Source: Candidatus Nanohaloarchaea archaeon (lineage in GTDB: Archaea > EX4484-52 > GLR71). Taken from it: a stretch of 8,688 nucleotides of DNA. Below the pieces are notes generated by a model. It saw only the letters and a list, made by a program, of their open reading frames with translations. It was not told the DNA's origin and made no database searches. Below, piece after piece: positions 1 to 6,494 of this stretch (its first letter is position 1; each line of letters starts with the position of its first letter). The stretch lies in assembly GCA_030636615.1 (NCBI GenBank), contig DAOVWP010000021.1:1-8688 (forward strand), written 5' to 3'. The position numbers and the translations under genes were made by a program.

Positions 1-2
1 CT

Positions 3-725
3 ACTAGTTCTGTATTGTCGGCATTATATGATTCACTTCATTTTGAGCTGGAGCAGGGGATTGGCGGAGGGTGTGATAAGAGGAGGATCTCTTCGGAAAT
101 CGGAAAGCTCAGATCATCGCTTGAGTTGTTCAGGATCAAGGATTTGTCTGGTGATATTGTGAGAGCTACTATTAACAGGTCGCCAATAACTAAACATGAG
201 AGGGGATACAAAATAAATCCGCTGGATTCAAGTATTATTATGGGATTTGTGTATTTTGATGATGTGCGCAAAGATATATGTGATGGGATATCTCCTGTTG
301 GAGCGAATGTTTTTGATAATGTGTATCGTTCTATGGTCTCTGATTTCATAAAAAAATTCTCGGTAAATCTGTCGGATGTTGATGGTGATGGATCGTGCGC
401 GCCATTTGTCGGGAGGTATTATGATGATCAATATGCCGGTGAGCCGTCGAAAGATGGTTCTCCTATATTTAGAGAAGTTGGTGGAAATCCGTGGATAATA
501 TGCACTGCTGATATGGGGTGTTACAGTTATCTCAGGGGTCGCAGGAAAGAAGGTGCAGAGTATCTTCGCAGGATACTTCAGCTGAAACCAAAAGGATACA
601 GGTATTCTGAGCAGGTTGATGATTTTTCAGGGGGTCCTATAGGTGCTAAAAATCTTACCTGGTCAAATACTGAAGTTGATCGGTTGATACAGTTTGCTCT
701 TTGTCATCATACTGATCAGATTTAG
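3..725 (+). CDS. GH15 glucoamylase-like glycoside hydrolase, C-terminal part (5' end outside window)
   Basis: The frame is open to the left edge (in-frame codons from base 3), so the TTG at 15 is probably not the start; about 240 C-terminal residues are visible. The family (clan GH-L, (alpha/alpha)6 barrel) hydrolyses alpha-glucosidic bonds with inversion, releasing glucose from maltooligosaccharides, glycogen or related glucans; some members are trehalases or glucodextranases. Visible hallmarks are RYYDDQYAG, then GGNPWIICTADMGCYSYLRGR (a barrel helix), then SEQVD, whose Glu (codon 609-611) matches the catalytic general base, and AKNLTWSN, matching the conserved LTWS segment. The general-acid motif (usually near DLWEE) must lie upstream of the window. 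Several archaeal GH15 enzymes are cytoplasmic; the N-terminus is missing here, so location is unknown. Family assignment is firm, substrate is not. Confidence 0.86.
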   Translation, partial: TSSVLSALYDSLHFELEQGIGGGCDKRRISSEIGKLRSSLELFRIKDLSGDIVRATINRSPITKHERGYKINPLDSSIIMGFVYFDDVRKDICDGISPVGANVFDNVYRSMVSDFIKKFSVNLSDVDGDGSCAPFVGRYYDDQYAGEPSKDGSPIFREVGGNPWIICTADMGCYSYLRGRRKEGAEYLRRILQLKPKGYRYSEQVDDFSGGPIGAKNLTWSNTEVDRLIQFALCHHTDQI

Positions 726-757
726 ACTCCGTACATCTATCAAGCTGCTGAAATAGG

Positions 758-766
758 TTTATTTAA
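758..766 (+). promoter_or_regulatory. TATA box candidate for the MATE gene
   Basis: TTTATTTAA preceded by the purine-rich AATAGG. Its centre is about 26 bases before position 788, giving a predicted leader of about 14 bases ahead of the ATG at 802, where no Shine-Dalgarno match is visible. This suggests MATE is transcribed separately from the GH15 gene, whose stop is 76 bases upstream. Confidence 0.45.
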
Positions 767-801
767 GTCTTTCTTTAAAATTACTGCTATCAGATGGTTT
801 T

Positions 802-2190
802 ATGCGAAACAAAAAGCACCCAGATCTGCTGAATGGAAATATGACAAAAACTATTGTCAAGATGTCTCTGCCGTTAGTTATTGCTATGTTGTTCCATAGC
901 GGGTTTAATATTGTTGATATGATCTTTGTGGGTATGGTCAGTCCGGAGGCAATAGCGGCAGTAAGTATGGTGTTTCCTGTTATCTTTCTGATTGTGTCGC
1001 TTGCTATGGGGCTTGGTATTGGCCTTACCTCATTTATTTCAAGGTGTATTGGTGCAGGTGAGATTGATAAGGCAGGAAGAATTGCATCTAACGGTATTGT
1101 TTTCAGTCTGTTTGTGTCATTTTTTATAGGTCTTTTTGGTTTTGTTTTCGCAGAAAGAATTTTTGTTATGATGGGCGCAGGTCCTGAGATTCTTGATATG
1201 GTTGTATCTTATTCAAGGATTATTTTTATCGGTTTCATGTTCATGTTTGTAGGTTTTTTCTTCTCAAGTATTATTCGGGGAGAAGGAGATATGAAAACTC
1301 CTCTGAAATTTATGATTATTGCAACACTGCTGAATGTTGTTCTTGATCCTATCCTGATATTCGGATTCTGGTTTGTGCCTGAAATGGGGGTGAGCGGTGC
1401 TGCGATAGCAACTGTGATTGCCCGCGCGGCTGTTGTGGTCCTTGCGCTGAGACATTTTGTTTTTGAAAAATCTCTTGTAAAATTGTCGTTCAAGGGATTT
1501 AGGTTTGATTTTTCTCTTATCAGGGAGATACTACGTGTAGGAGTGCCCTCATCAGTTGCAAATGTTGTTGTGGCTGTTGGTATAATATTTTTTATGAAAC
1601 TCGTATCTTATTCAGGTCCGCTTGCTGTCGCTGCATTTGGTATAGGGGCAAGGTTAGAGAGTATCGCGTTTATGCCAGGTATTGCAATATCCGGAGTCAT
1701 ATTGACAATTGTCGGGCAGAATGTTGGCGCTAAAAAATATCAAAGGGCAAGGGATGCGGTCGGGAAAGGGATTATGCTTGTTGCTGGTTTAATGTTTGTT
1801 ATTGGTGTGTTGCTATTTATCTTTTCTGAGAGGGTGATGTATATATTTACGGATAATCCAGAAGTAGTGCTTCTTGGAAAAGAATATCTACAGTATCGTG
1901 TGCCTGCATTTATCTTTTTTGGTGTGGTCTTTGTGATTGGAGCTGCGTTCCAGGGTGCAGGGAATCCGAAGGTTGGGTTGGCTGTGATACTACTGGAATT
2001 TTTTGTTGTTGGAATTCCTCTTGCTTATGTGTTGAGCAATATGATTGGTCTTAATGGTGTGTGGATTGGGTTTAGCGCAGGAAATATTGCTGGCTGCCTG
2101 CTGGCTGTTCCATTGTATCTGTCAGGATTTTCAGATAAAAAACTGAAAGAATATTCTTCGGTTTCACATAAAAAAGAAGATAAGGAATGA
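802..2190 (+). CDS. MATE-family multidrug/cation antiporter
   Basis: A 462-residue integral membrane protein, the usual length for a MATE transporter (12 membrane helices as two six-helix lobes). The family exports organic cations, drugs or metabolites in exchange for Na+ or H+. Visible signatures include NIVDMIFVG (helix 1), SSIIRGEGDMKTP after helix 4, NVVLDPILIFGF (helix 5), and AAFGIGARLESIAFMPG at the start of the second lobe. Asp39 and Asp182 match, with a constant offset of two, the functional pair D41/D184 known from the Pyrococcus furiosus MATE, so cation coupling through the N-lobe is plausible. The C-terminus is a short charged cytoplasmic tail. The ATG at 802 is chosen because the conserved family start LLNGNMTKTIVKMSLP follows directly. 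The substrate cannot be told from sequence. The gene converges on tyrS, now separated from it by the inserted ORF6N gene. Confidence 0.93.
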   Translation: MRNKKHPDLLNGNMTKTIVKMSLPLVIAMLFHSGFNIVDMIFVGMVSPEAIAAVSMVFPVIFLIVSLAMGLGIGLTSFISRCIGAGEIDKAGRIASNGIVFSLFVSFFIGLFGFVFAERIFVMMGAGPEILDMVVSYSRIIFIGFMFMFVGFFFSSIIRGEGDMKTPLKFMIIATLLNVVLDPILIFGFWFVPEMGVSGAAIATVIARAAVVVLALRHFVFEKSLVKLSFKGFRFDFSLIREILRVGVPSSVANVVVAVGIIFFMKLVSYSGPLAVAAFGIGARLESIAFMPGIAISGVILTIVGQNVGAKKYQRARDAVGKGIMLVAGLMFVIGVLLFIFSERVMYIFTDNPEVVLLGKEYLQYRVPAFIFFGVVFVIGAAFQGAGNPKVGLAVILLEFFVVGIPLAYVLSNMIGLNGVWIGFSAGNIAGCLLAVPLYLSGFSDKKLKEYSSVSHKKEDKE

Positions 2191-2195
2191 TTGAT

Positions 2196-2226
2196 ATTGT
2201 GTAGAATTTTATCTTGTGATCTGCTG
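2196..2226. repeat. 31-bp direct repeat, copy 1 (left boundary of insert)
   Basis: Exactly identical over 31 bases to 3172-3202. It starts 5 bases after the MATE stop codon and ends 4 bases before the ORF6N stop. Read on the minus strand it holds the codons for QQITR and a TAA (stop at 2209-2211), a stranded copy of the tyrS 3' end. The flanking bases differ from copy 2 on both sides (T/A before, G/A after), so the exact repeat is 31 bases. Confidence 0.93.
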
Positions 2227-2230
2227 GTTT

Positions 2231-3109
2231 TTAATCTCCTAATTTATTCAATATCCCGAAAACCTTTTTGTTGAATTTAGAAAAAGCAAACCATTTCTTA
2301 CCAAGATCCTTTAATGATGCACCTATATGGTAGACTTCTTTGTTATCTATTATTATGAACCAGTCATGAGATTTTTTGAACTCTTTGATTTCTATCTGTG
2401 GATATTGAGAATTATATTTATCTAAATCTAATTTTAACTGTTTTGAAATGTTTTTTGTATAAATTATAACTCTGAGATTATCTTTTCTTTTGGAGAACAA
2501 GGTTAAAACAGAGTCATCAATATAGTTATCAATTAATATTATTGATTCTTCTGCGCTTCTTATCAGATCAGAGGTAAAGTTGTAAGCATCAAAAATCTGT
2601 CCGTCAAAAAAGACCCCCTGTTTTTTAATAGATCCTTTGTTCTCGATTGCTTCAAAAACTTTCTCAAAATTTTTATCAATCTTTATTTGAGATTCTAATT
2701 GTTTTCTTTCAACAGTATCAAGTCTTACAAATATCTCAGCATTTCTTGAAATAAATTTACGCATCGAAACGAAAGTCCTGATTATTTGAATATTTACTTC
2801 AATTGCTTTCTCACTCTTTAGAATACCTGAAAGGCAGGTTATACCTTGTTCTGTAAAAACATAAGGCAATTGATAAGAAAATTTCATAGATTTGAGGTGG
2901 TCACATTTTGTGACCAGCTTATCTTTTTCTGGATATGTTAATTGAAACATAAAATCTTCTGGAAATCGTTTAATATTCCTTTTGACTGCCTGATTTAGTG
3001 CTTTTGTAGAAATTTCATATAATTCTGCTAAATCATTATCTAGTATAACTTGAATTCCTCTGATTGTATGAATCTTTGTTCTAATCTTATCCTGAATGAT
3101 CATTTCCAT
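2231..3109 (-). CDS. ORF6N-domain DNA-binding protein with PLD-like C-terminal domain
   Basis: A 292-residue protein. Residues about 12-118 match the ORF6N domain, a DNA-binding module of phage and virus regulators (KilA-N/Bro-N group) also scattered through bacterial and DPANN genomes: IRGIQVILDNDLAELYEI, NIKRFPEDFMFQLT, LPYVFTEQGITCLSG, then AIEVNIQIIRTFV. Residues about 119-160 look like a helical linker. Residues about 165-280 (FFDGQIFDAYNFTSDLI, SIILIDNYIDDSVLTLF, YHIGASLKDLGKKWFAF) resemble half of a phospholipase-D-type fold. HDWFIIID at 248-255 sits where the HxKxxxxD motif is expected, with Trp250 in the Lys/Arg position, so catalysis is doubtful. Starts at residue 1 or 3 are both possible; the TATA position favours 3109. 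The gene lies inside the 31-bp repeat pair. Function in the host is unknown. Confidence 0.88.
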   Translation of the reverse strand: MEMIIQDKIRTKIHTIRGIQVILDNDLAELYEISTKALNQAVKRNIKRFPEDFMFQLTYPEKDKLVTKCDHLKSMKFSYQLPYVFTEQGITCLSGILKSEKAIEVNIQIIRTFVSMRKFISRNAEIFVRLDTVERKQLESQIKIDKNFEKVFEAIENKGSIKKQGVFFDGQIFDAYNFTSDLIRSAEESIILIDNYIDDSVLTLFSKRKDNLRVIIYTKNISKQLKLDLDKYNSQYPQIEIKEFKKSHDWFIIIDNKEVYHIGASLKDLGKKWFAFSKFNKKVFGILNKLGD

Positions 3110-3132
3110 ATTTTTATCTGTTATTAGGTGCA

Positions 3133-3141
3133 GGATATAGT
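3133..3141 (-). promoter_or_regulatory. TATA box candidate for the ORF6N gene
   Basis: On the minus strand this reads ACTATATCC, centred about 28 bases before the ATG at 3109, so the transcript would be close to leaderless. It lies inside the inserted segment, so the gene would carry its own promoter. Read-through from tyrS, 75 bases upstream on the same strand, is an alternative because no clear terminator separates them. Confidence 0.4.
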
Positions 3142-3171
3142 TTGGTCACTTATCTAGGAGGTTACTGGAAA

Positions 3172-3202
3172 ATTGTGTAGAATTTTATCTTGTGATCTGC
3201 TG
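3172..3202. repeat. 31-bp direct repeat, copy 2 (in the tyrS 3' end)
   Basis: Exact match to 2196-2226 in the same orientation. It spans the last five codons of tyrS (QQITR), its stop at 3185-3187 and 13 bases beyond. This is the copy in use by tyrS and is therefore the likely original target. Confidence 0.93.
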
Positions 3203-4267
3203 ACTTTTCACAAATTCATAAAGCTCTTTTGCTTTGTTGTTCTTTTCAAAATGTTCTCTAAGTGGTTTTATCAGAGTGTTTAATCCATCTGAGATTCCCT
3301 GTTTCAGATCAACCGGGTGGAGGTCTCCATTTGTGTATGCTTTTTCAAGTTGAGCATATGATTCAAATTCTATGTCTCCGCCGAATTTGTCAGGTCGCTC
3401 GATTTTGAATATTGGGTTTGCGCGAAACATAATCTCTTTTGCATAATCCATAAGTGGGTTGTCCTGCACAGTTTTTGGCGGGCAGAAGGCTTTGTTTATC
3501 TTTCTTTTTATGTCTTTTTCGCTGTCGTGGATGAAAATAGAAGTTTCAGGTTTGCTTTTACTCATCTTCTTTTCAATAGACATGTCTATCTTTGATAATT
3601 TTTGGTCTGCGTGTCTTTGTTCAGCAAGGCCGAGAAGCATGTGATGATGGAGCGCTATCGGTTTCTTTAGTCCTAGTTTCGGCGCAACTTCTCTTGCAAG
3701 CATATTGACTTTTCTCTGATCCATGCCGAGCTGAGCTATATCTGCTTCAAGATGGAAAATGTCTGAGCACTGCATGCAGGGATAGAATATCATTGATGCT
3801 GACAGGTTGTCTGTTTCGTGCCTACCCATGATCTGTGTGCAGCGCAGGATTCTTTTGAGGGTTGAGTGTCTTGCTATCGTTACTGTTCTTTTCCAGTATT
3901 GTTCGTCTGACATAGCTTCTTTTGACCACAGGACCTCTACTTTGTTCATGTTCACTCCTGCGGCTTTCCATGTCTCGATAAAGTATTCGCCGAATGTCTG
4001 GATTTTTTCAAGATCGCCGTCCATCTTATTGTTCATCCATGCAAACCAGTCTGCGACCCATAATTTGAAGTGCACTCCTGCTTTGATAAGGTCTTTTATC
4101 AGAAGAGGTCTATATATGCCTACAGGGAGGTGCGCGATTCCTGAAGGTTCAAAACCATCATAGGCTATTGGGTGTGTTTTTGTTTCTATGAGGTTTCTGA
4201 GTTCCTCGTCAGTGATACATTCTTCACCAATCCCCCTTATGAGTTCAAACCTTTTTTCTGTGTCCAT
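3185..4267 (-). CDS. tyrS: Tyrosyl-tRNA synthetase, archaeal/eukaryotic type
   Basis: A complete 360-residue class I synthetase that charges tRNA-Tyr with tyrosine in the cytoplasm; an essential translation gene. Visible motifs are AYDGFEPSG at 35-43 (binding pocket), HLPVG at 46-50 as the HIGH-type signature, the FYPCMQCSDI and LGMDQRKVNMLAREV segments (161-194) typical of the tyrosine-binding region, and KKMSKSKP at 233-240 with an intact KMSKS loop. The length is within the archaeal range and there is no bacterial S4-type C-terminal domain. The start ATG at 4267 is supported by an AGGGAG ribosome-binding sequence seven bases upstream. The last five codons and stop are part of the 31-bp repeat, so the present C-terminus may have been rebuilt when the ORF6N segment arrived, yet the frame is intact. 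It diverges from the membrane-protein gene at 4359. Confidence 0.96.
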   Translation of the reverse strand: MDTEKRFELIRGIGEECITDEELRNLIETKTHPIAYDGFEPSGIAHLPVGIYRPLLIKDLIKAGVHFKLWVADWFAWMNNKMDGDLEKIQTFGEYFIETWKAAGVNMNKVEVLWSKEAMSDEQYWKRTVTIARHSTLKRILRCTQIMGRHETDNLSASMIFYPCMQCSDIFHLEADIAQLGMDQRKVNMLAREVAPKLGLKKPIALHHHMLLGLAEQRHADQKLSKIDMSIEKKMSKSKPETSIFIHDSEKDIKRKINKAFCPPKTVQDNPLMDYAKEIMFRANPIFKIERPDKFGGDIEFESYAQLEKAYTNGDLHPVDLKQGISDGLNTLIKPLREHFEKNNKAKELYEFVKSQQITR

Positions 4268-4274
4268 GTAATTT

Positions 4275-4280
4275 CTCCCT
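4275..4280 (-). promoter_or_regulatory. Ribosome-binding site of tyrS
   Basis: AGGGAG on the minus strand, seven bases before the ATG, complementary to the 16S rRNA 3' end. It supports the start at 4267. Confidence 0.6.
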
Positions 4281-4302
4281 ATATTTTTTATTTATAGCAA
4301 GG

Positions 4303-4312
4303 TTTTTATATT
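4303..4312. promoter_or_regulatory. TATA element possibly shared by the divergent tyrS and 4359 genes
   Basis: TTTTTATATT on the plus strand reads AATATAAAAA on the minus strand, a usable TATA box in either direction. Predicted starts about 26 bases away are near 4334 (+) and 4282 (-), giving leaders of about 25 and 15 bases that contain the ribosome-binding sites at 4348 and 4280. A second minus-strand candidate, CTATAAATA at 4288-4296, would give a leaderless tyrS transcript. Confidence 0.45.
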
Positions 4313-4347
4313 TCAACATTTTATTTTGTTATTACTACTAGTATGTT

Positions 4348-4352
4348 GTGAT
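4348..4352 (+). promoter_or_regulatory. Ribosome-binding site deciding the 4359 start
   Basis: GTGAT, matching the start-proximal part of the archaeal Shine-Dalgarno sequence GGAGGTGAT, six bases before the ATG at 4359. It favours that ATG over the in-frame TTG at 4326, which lies upstream of the predicted transcription start. Confidence 0.45.
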
Positions 4353-4358
4353 AGATTT

Positions 4359-5321
4359 ATGGGAAAAAATAATTCACTTGATTATGAGACTCGTAAAGAT
4401 GTTGAGGCTTATGTGAAAAAGTTGTTAGAAAAAGATGGTCTAGTAAAGAAATCGTTATCAGGGATGGTTATAAATGTAGCGAGTGGAGGAGAAGTTAATA
4501 TTAATTCTGGTTCTAGTGGTGTGTTTGGAACTATAGGGAAAGGTGTTGTGGTTTTTGCTGTCGGCGGAATACTGGTTGTTGCGGTGGTTGGAGGTGCTTC
4601 TGGGGGTTCTTTGGTGCCTAATTCTGTAGAGAGCAATGCTGCATATCTGAGCGGGCAGATGAAAAGTTGTGTGACAAATGATACTTACAGAGTGGTTTCC
4701 GGGGATGATCTGATTTGCGAGCCGGATAGATTTATGGGTGAGGTTGTCAGAGTCTCTTCAGCATCTGAAGAGTATGATAATAAGATACAGATTGTTGGTA
4801 ATTGTGAAAATGGCACAAAAAGAGTTCTTGATCTTTTGTTTGATTATGATAAGATTAAATCAGATAAGTTGCTTGAGGATCTTAAGAAATATAACTCTGT
4901 GACTCTTTATGGTGAGCTGGTTGACAGGGATACATTTCTTGTCTCAGGTTATGAGGATGCCAGAAAGACAATTAATGATGATGTGTATCATTCAAAGAAA
5001 GGGTTCAGGGCTTTTGTGGAGAAGTCGGTCAGATCATATAATCTGTTTATGGATAAAGTTACAAGTACTTTTAATGAACTTAACGGGAGATATGATGAGA
5101 TTAAAAATAAAACTCTAGGGGTTGTTGATAAAGGTATCAAAACTGGCAATGATATAGAGGAGGGTTTGGATAAGATCAATAATTTTGTGGATACAGTTGA
5201 TAATGTCTCTAGTAAAAATTATACTGATATTTTAAATGATGCGTCAAAGGTTGTGGTTGATTTGGTTAATGAGTCTGCTTCTGAAATCAATACGGATGAG
5301 ATTACGAAAAAATATAGTTGA
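4359..5321 (+). CDS. Single-pass membrane protein with OB-like external domain and helical C-terminus
   Basis: A 320-residue protein of no family I recognise with confidence. The first ~58 residues are hydrophilic and include a Gly/Ser/Asn-rich stretch (VINVASGGEVNINSGSSG, 37-54). One hydrophobic helix at about 62-79 (GVVVFAVGGILVVAVVGG) lacks a cleavage site, so it reads as an anchor. Residues about 104-198 show a beta pattern, LICEPDRFMGEVVRVSS, then IQIVGNC, VLDLLFDY, NSVTLYGEL, DTFLVSG, like a small OB fold of the kind with 'xPxxYxGxxVxVxG'; this is a guess from pattern. Cys104, Cys120 and Cys149 fall in this domain and could form a disulfide. The rest (about 212-320) is mostly charged helix with coiled-coil character. 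It is the first of four consecutive plus-strand envelope genes. Confidence 0.75.
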   Translation: MGKNNSLDYETRKDVEAYVKKLLEKDGLVKKSLSGMVINVASGGEVNINSGSSGVFGTIGKGVVVFAVGGILVVAVVGGASGGSLVPNSVESNAAYLSGQMKSCVTNDTYRVVSGDDLICEPDRFMGEVVRVSSASEEYDNKIQIVGNCENGTKRVLDLLFDYDKIKSDKLLEDLKKYNSVTLYGELVDRDTFLVSGYEDARKTINDDVYHSKKGFRAFVEKSVRSYNLFMDKVTSTFNELNGRYDEIKNKTLGVVDKGIKTGNDIEEGLDKINNFVDTVDNVSSKNYTDILNDASKVVVDLVNESASEINTDEITKKYS

Positions 5322-5327
5322 AATATA

Positions 5328-5377
5328 TTGTTTTTTCTTTTTTTAGGTAATATTCTTGTTTTTTTTTGATTTTTTTA
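5328..5377 (+). terminator. T-rich transcription terminator
   Basis: Several T runs of 6-9 bases (5331-5336, 5338-5344, 5359-5368, 5371-5377) right after the stop at 5321, with no clear hairpin. T-tracts alone terminate archaeal RNA polymerase. Confidence 0.6.
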
Positions 5378-5422
5378 TTAAATTAATCCAGTTGTTAAGA
5401 TAACATATATATATGCAGGAGT

Positions 5423-5430
5423 GTTATATT
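5423..5430 (+). promoter_or_regulatory. TATA box candidate for the lipoprotein gene
   Basis: GTTATATT centred near 5427 predicts a start near 5453 and a leader of about 15 bases that contains the GGTG at 5457-5460, a ribosome-binding sequence seven bases before the ATG at 5468. The TATA-like TTTTATA at 5444-5450 is too close to the ATG to serve this start. Confidence 0.4.
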
Positions 5431-5467
5431 GTAGTTATATAGGTTTTATACTTAAAGGTGTTATGGA

Positions 5468-6442
5468 ATGAGAAATTTAAAAATTGTATCGATTTTATTG
5501 GTTATGTTAGGAATGCTTGGCGTTTCAGGATGTACTGGTGACCAGAATTATTCTGGTACTGCTGGTGTGCAAATAAATGACATGTCTTTTGATTATCCAT
5601 CAATGACAGATGATCCTAATGAGGTCGTGTCTTTGGCATTTGAACTGGAAAATGTCGGTTCAAAGGATATGGCTGGAGATGGGACATACTGGATTTATGG
5701 TCCTGCTATTAATGATGATCCTGATAATGTTGTTACACCAGATATTTGGAGAACTAAAGGTAATTTGAATGGTATTCTTACTAAAGGTGATTTTTATCCA
5801 CCTATAGAAGGAGTGTCTGGAGCAGTTGTATATGATTCTGTTGATTTTAATCCTCCTGCAATTCCTGCAGGAATGAGCGATAGTTATAATTTCTTTACAA
5901 GGGTATGTTATCCTTACACAACAACTTCGCTTTTCAAACTGTATTCACAGAGCAGGGAAGAGAGGGCTTCTTCAAGGAAAATGGTCGGTTCAAAACAGGT
6001 CAGTACAGATTCTGCAAAGAGAGCTTCTGCAGGTCCTATACAGATTGATTTGAATACGCAGAAAGAAGTTATAATCAAATCTTCTGGTGGTGGTCTGAAC
6101 CTGTATTTTACTGTTACTGATGTAGGAGGAGGATTTGCTACAAATGCTACTGATACTCTTAATTGTCCAATTAAAGCAACAGGTGCAAATGTTCCCAGTA
6201 CTGAGAGAGGAATTGTTAATGTCTCTGTTATGGTTGATGGAAAGGATTGTCTGATTAACGAAGAAAAACATGGTCTGGCCAGGATAAGAGGAGGAACTGG
6301 TAATTTCAACTGCCGAGTGGCTGAAGAAGATATGAGTTCTGCTGCTTTGGATCCGAACCACGAGTTTACAGTTGTTGCAAGAGCTGATTACAAGTACTGG
6401 ATTGATTCACAGGCATCAATCATTGTTGAGGATTCGTATTAG
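5468..6442 (+). CDS. Putative archaeal lipoprotein, two beta-sandwich-like domains
   Basis: A 324-residue exported protein. The N-terminus MRNLKIVSILLVMLGMLGVSGC is a lipoprotein signal peptide with lipobox VSGC, so Cys22 would be lipid-modified and hold the protein on the outer face of the membrane. Residues about 35-150 (SLAFELENVGSKDMAG, IPAGMSDSYNFFTRVCYPYTT) resemble the 'ENVG' adhesion-like beta-sandwiches common in DPANN lipoproteins. Residues 160-190 are a polar, basic Ser-rich linker. Residues about 190-324 are a second beta domain with Cys233, Cys261 and Cys282; pairing is possible. From memory, similar lipoproteins with a conserved V-C-Y-P-Y segment recur in several copies per DPANN genome, but their role is unknown. 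A clear ribosome-binding site fixes the start. Confidence 0.82.
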   Translation: MRNLKIVSILLVMLGMLGVSGCTGDQNYSGTAGVQINDMSFDYPSMTDDPNEVVSLAFELENVGSKDMAGDGTYWIYGPAINDDPDNVVTPDIWRTKGNLNGILTKGDFYPPIEGVSGAVVYDSVDFNPPAIPAGMSDSYNFFTRVCYPYTTTSLFKLYSQSREERASSRKMVGSKQVSTDSAKRASAGPIQIDLNTQKEVIIKSSGGGLNLYFTVTDVGGGFATNATDTLNCPIKATGANVPSTERGIVNVSVMVDGKDCLINEEKHGLARIRGGTGNFNCRVAEEDMSSAALDPNHEFTVVARADYKYWIDSQASIIVEDSY

Positions 6443-6461
6443 TTGAATCAGGTTAACTGAG

Positions 6462-6494
6462 AAAAAAGGATAAGTCTTGACTTATCTTTTTTTT
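6462..6494 (+). terminator. Hairpin plus T8 terminator after the lipoprotein gene
   Basis: GATAAGTC (6469-6476) pairs with GACTTATC (6479-6486); the stem extends into A6/T8 with one bulged G and is followed by T8 at 6487-6494. More T-rich sequence continues to about 6518. The spacer is only two bases, so the real loop is probably four. The form is like an intrinsic terminator, 19 bases past the stop. Confidence 0.65.

Larger units (their letters stand above)
2196..3202. mobile_element. Putative single-gene insertion at the tyrS 3' end, bounded by 31-bp direct repeats
   Basis: Two identical 31-bp direct repeats enclose one complete gene (ORF6N family) and its putative promoter. The right-hand repeat includes the functional end of tyrS; the left-hand copy is a non-functional duplicate. 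Deleting one repeat plus the intervening DNA (976 bases) restores a compact convergent MATE/tyrS pair with 18 bases between stops. The interior is visibly AT-richer than its neighbours. No transposase, integrase or terminal inverted repeat is seen, so the mechanism is unknown. It may be a remnant of a larger integrated element, an att-type recombination product, or a gene moved in trans. The duplication is observed; mobility is inferred. Confidence 0.6.

Noticed and set aside
823..833. AGATCTGCTGA near the MATE start resembling part of the 31-bp repeat
   Set aside because: Only about ten bases are shared and they lie within coding sequence; likely chance.
3156..3162. AGGAGGT on the plus strand
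   Set aside because: Perfect-looking Shine-Dalgarno sequence but no start codon or open frame follows on that strand; it lies upstream of a minus-strand gene.
3807..4163. Plus-strand 118-codon frame inside tyrS
   Set aside because: Antisense to conserved TyrRS sequence, with no start signal.
4336..4343. Palindrome TACTAGTA near the predicted start of transcription
   Set aside because: Eight bases is too short to distinguish an operator from chance, and no second copy was seen in the other promoters.
4326..4358. Upstream TTG start adding 11 residues (hydrophobic, two Cys) to the 4359 protein
   Set aside because: It precedes the predicted transcription start, while the ATG at 4359 has a GTGAT ribosome-binding site at proper spacing. 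The added residues look like a short signal but are probably untranslated.
5322..5467. T-rich intergenic region considered as an origin or ncRNA
   Set aside because: No repeats, stem-loops or conserved boxes; T-tract terminator plus promoter explain it.
5914..6361. Two overlapping minus-strand frames inside the lipoprotein gene
   Set aside because: Shadows of a well-supported lipoprotein gene; low-complexity translations with no recognisable motif.
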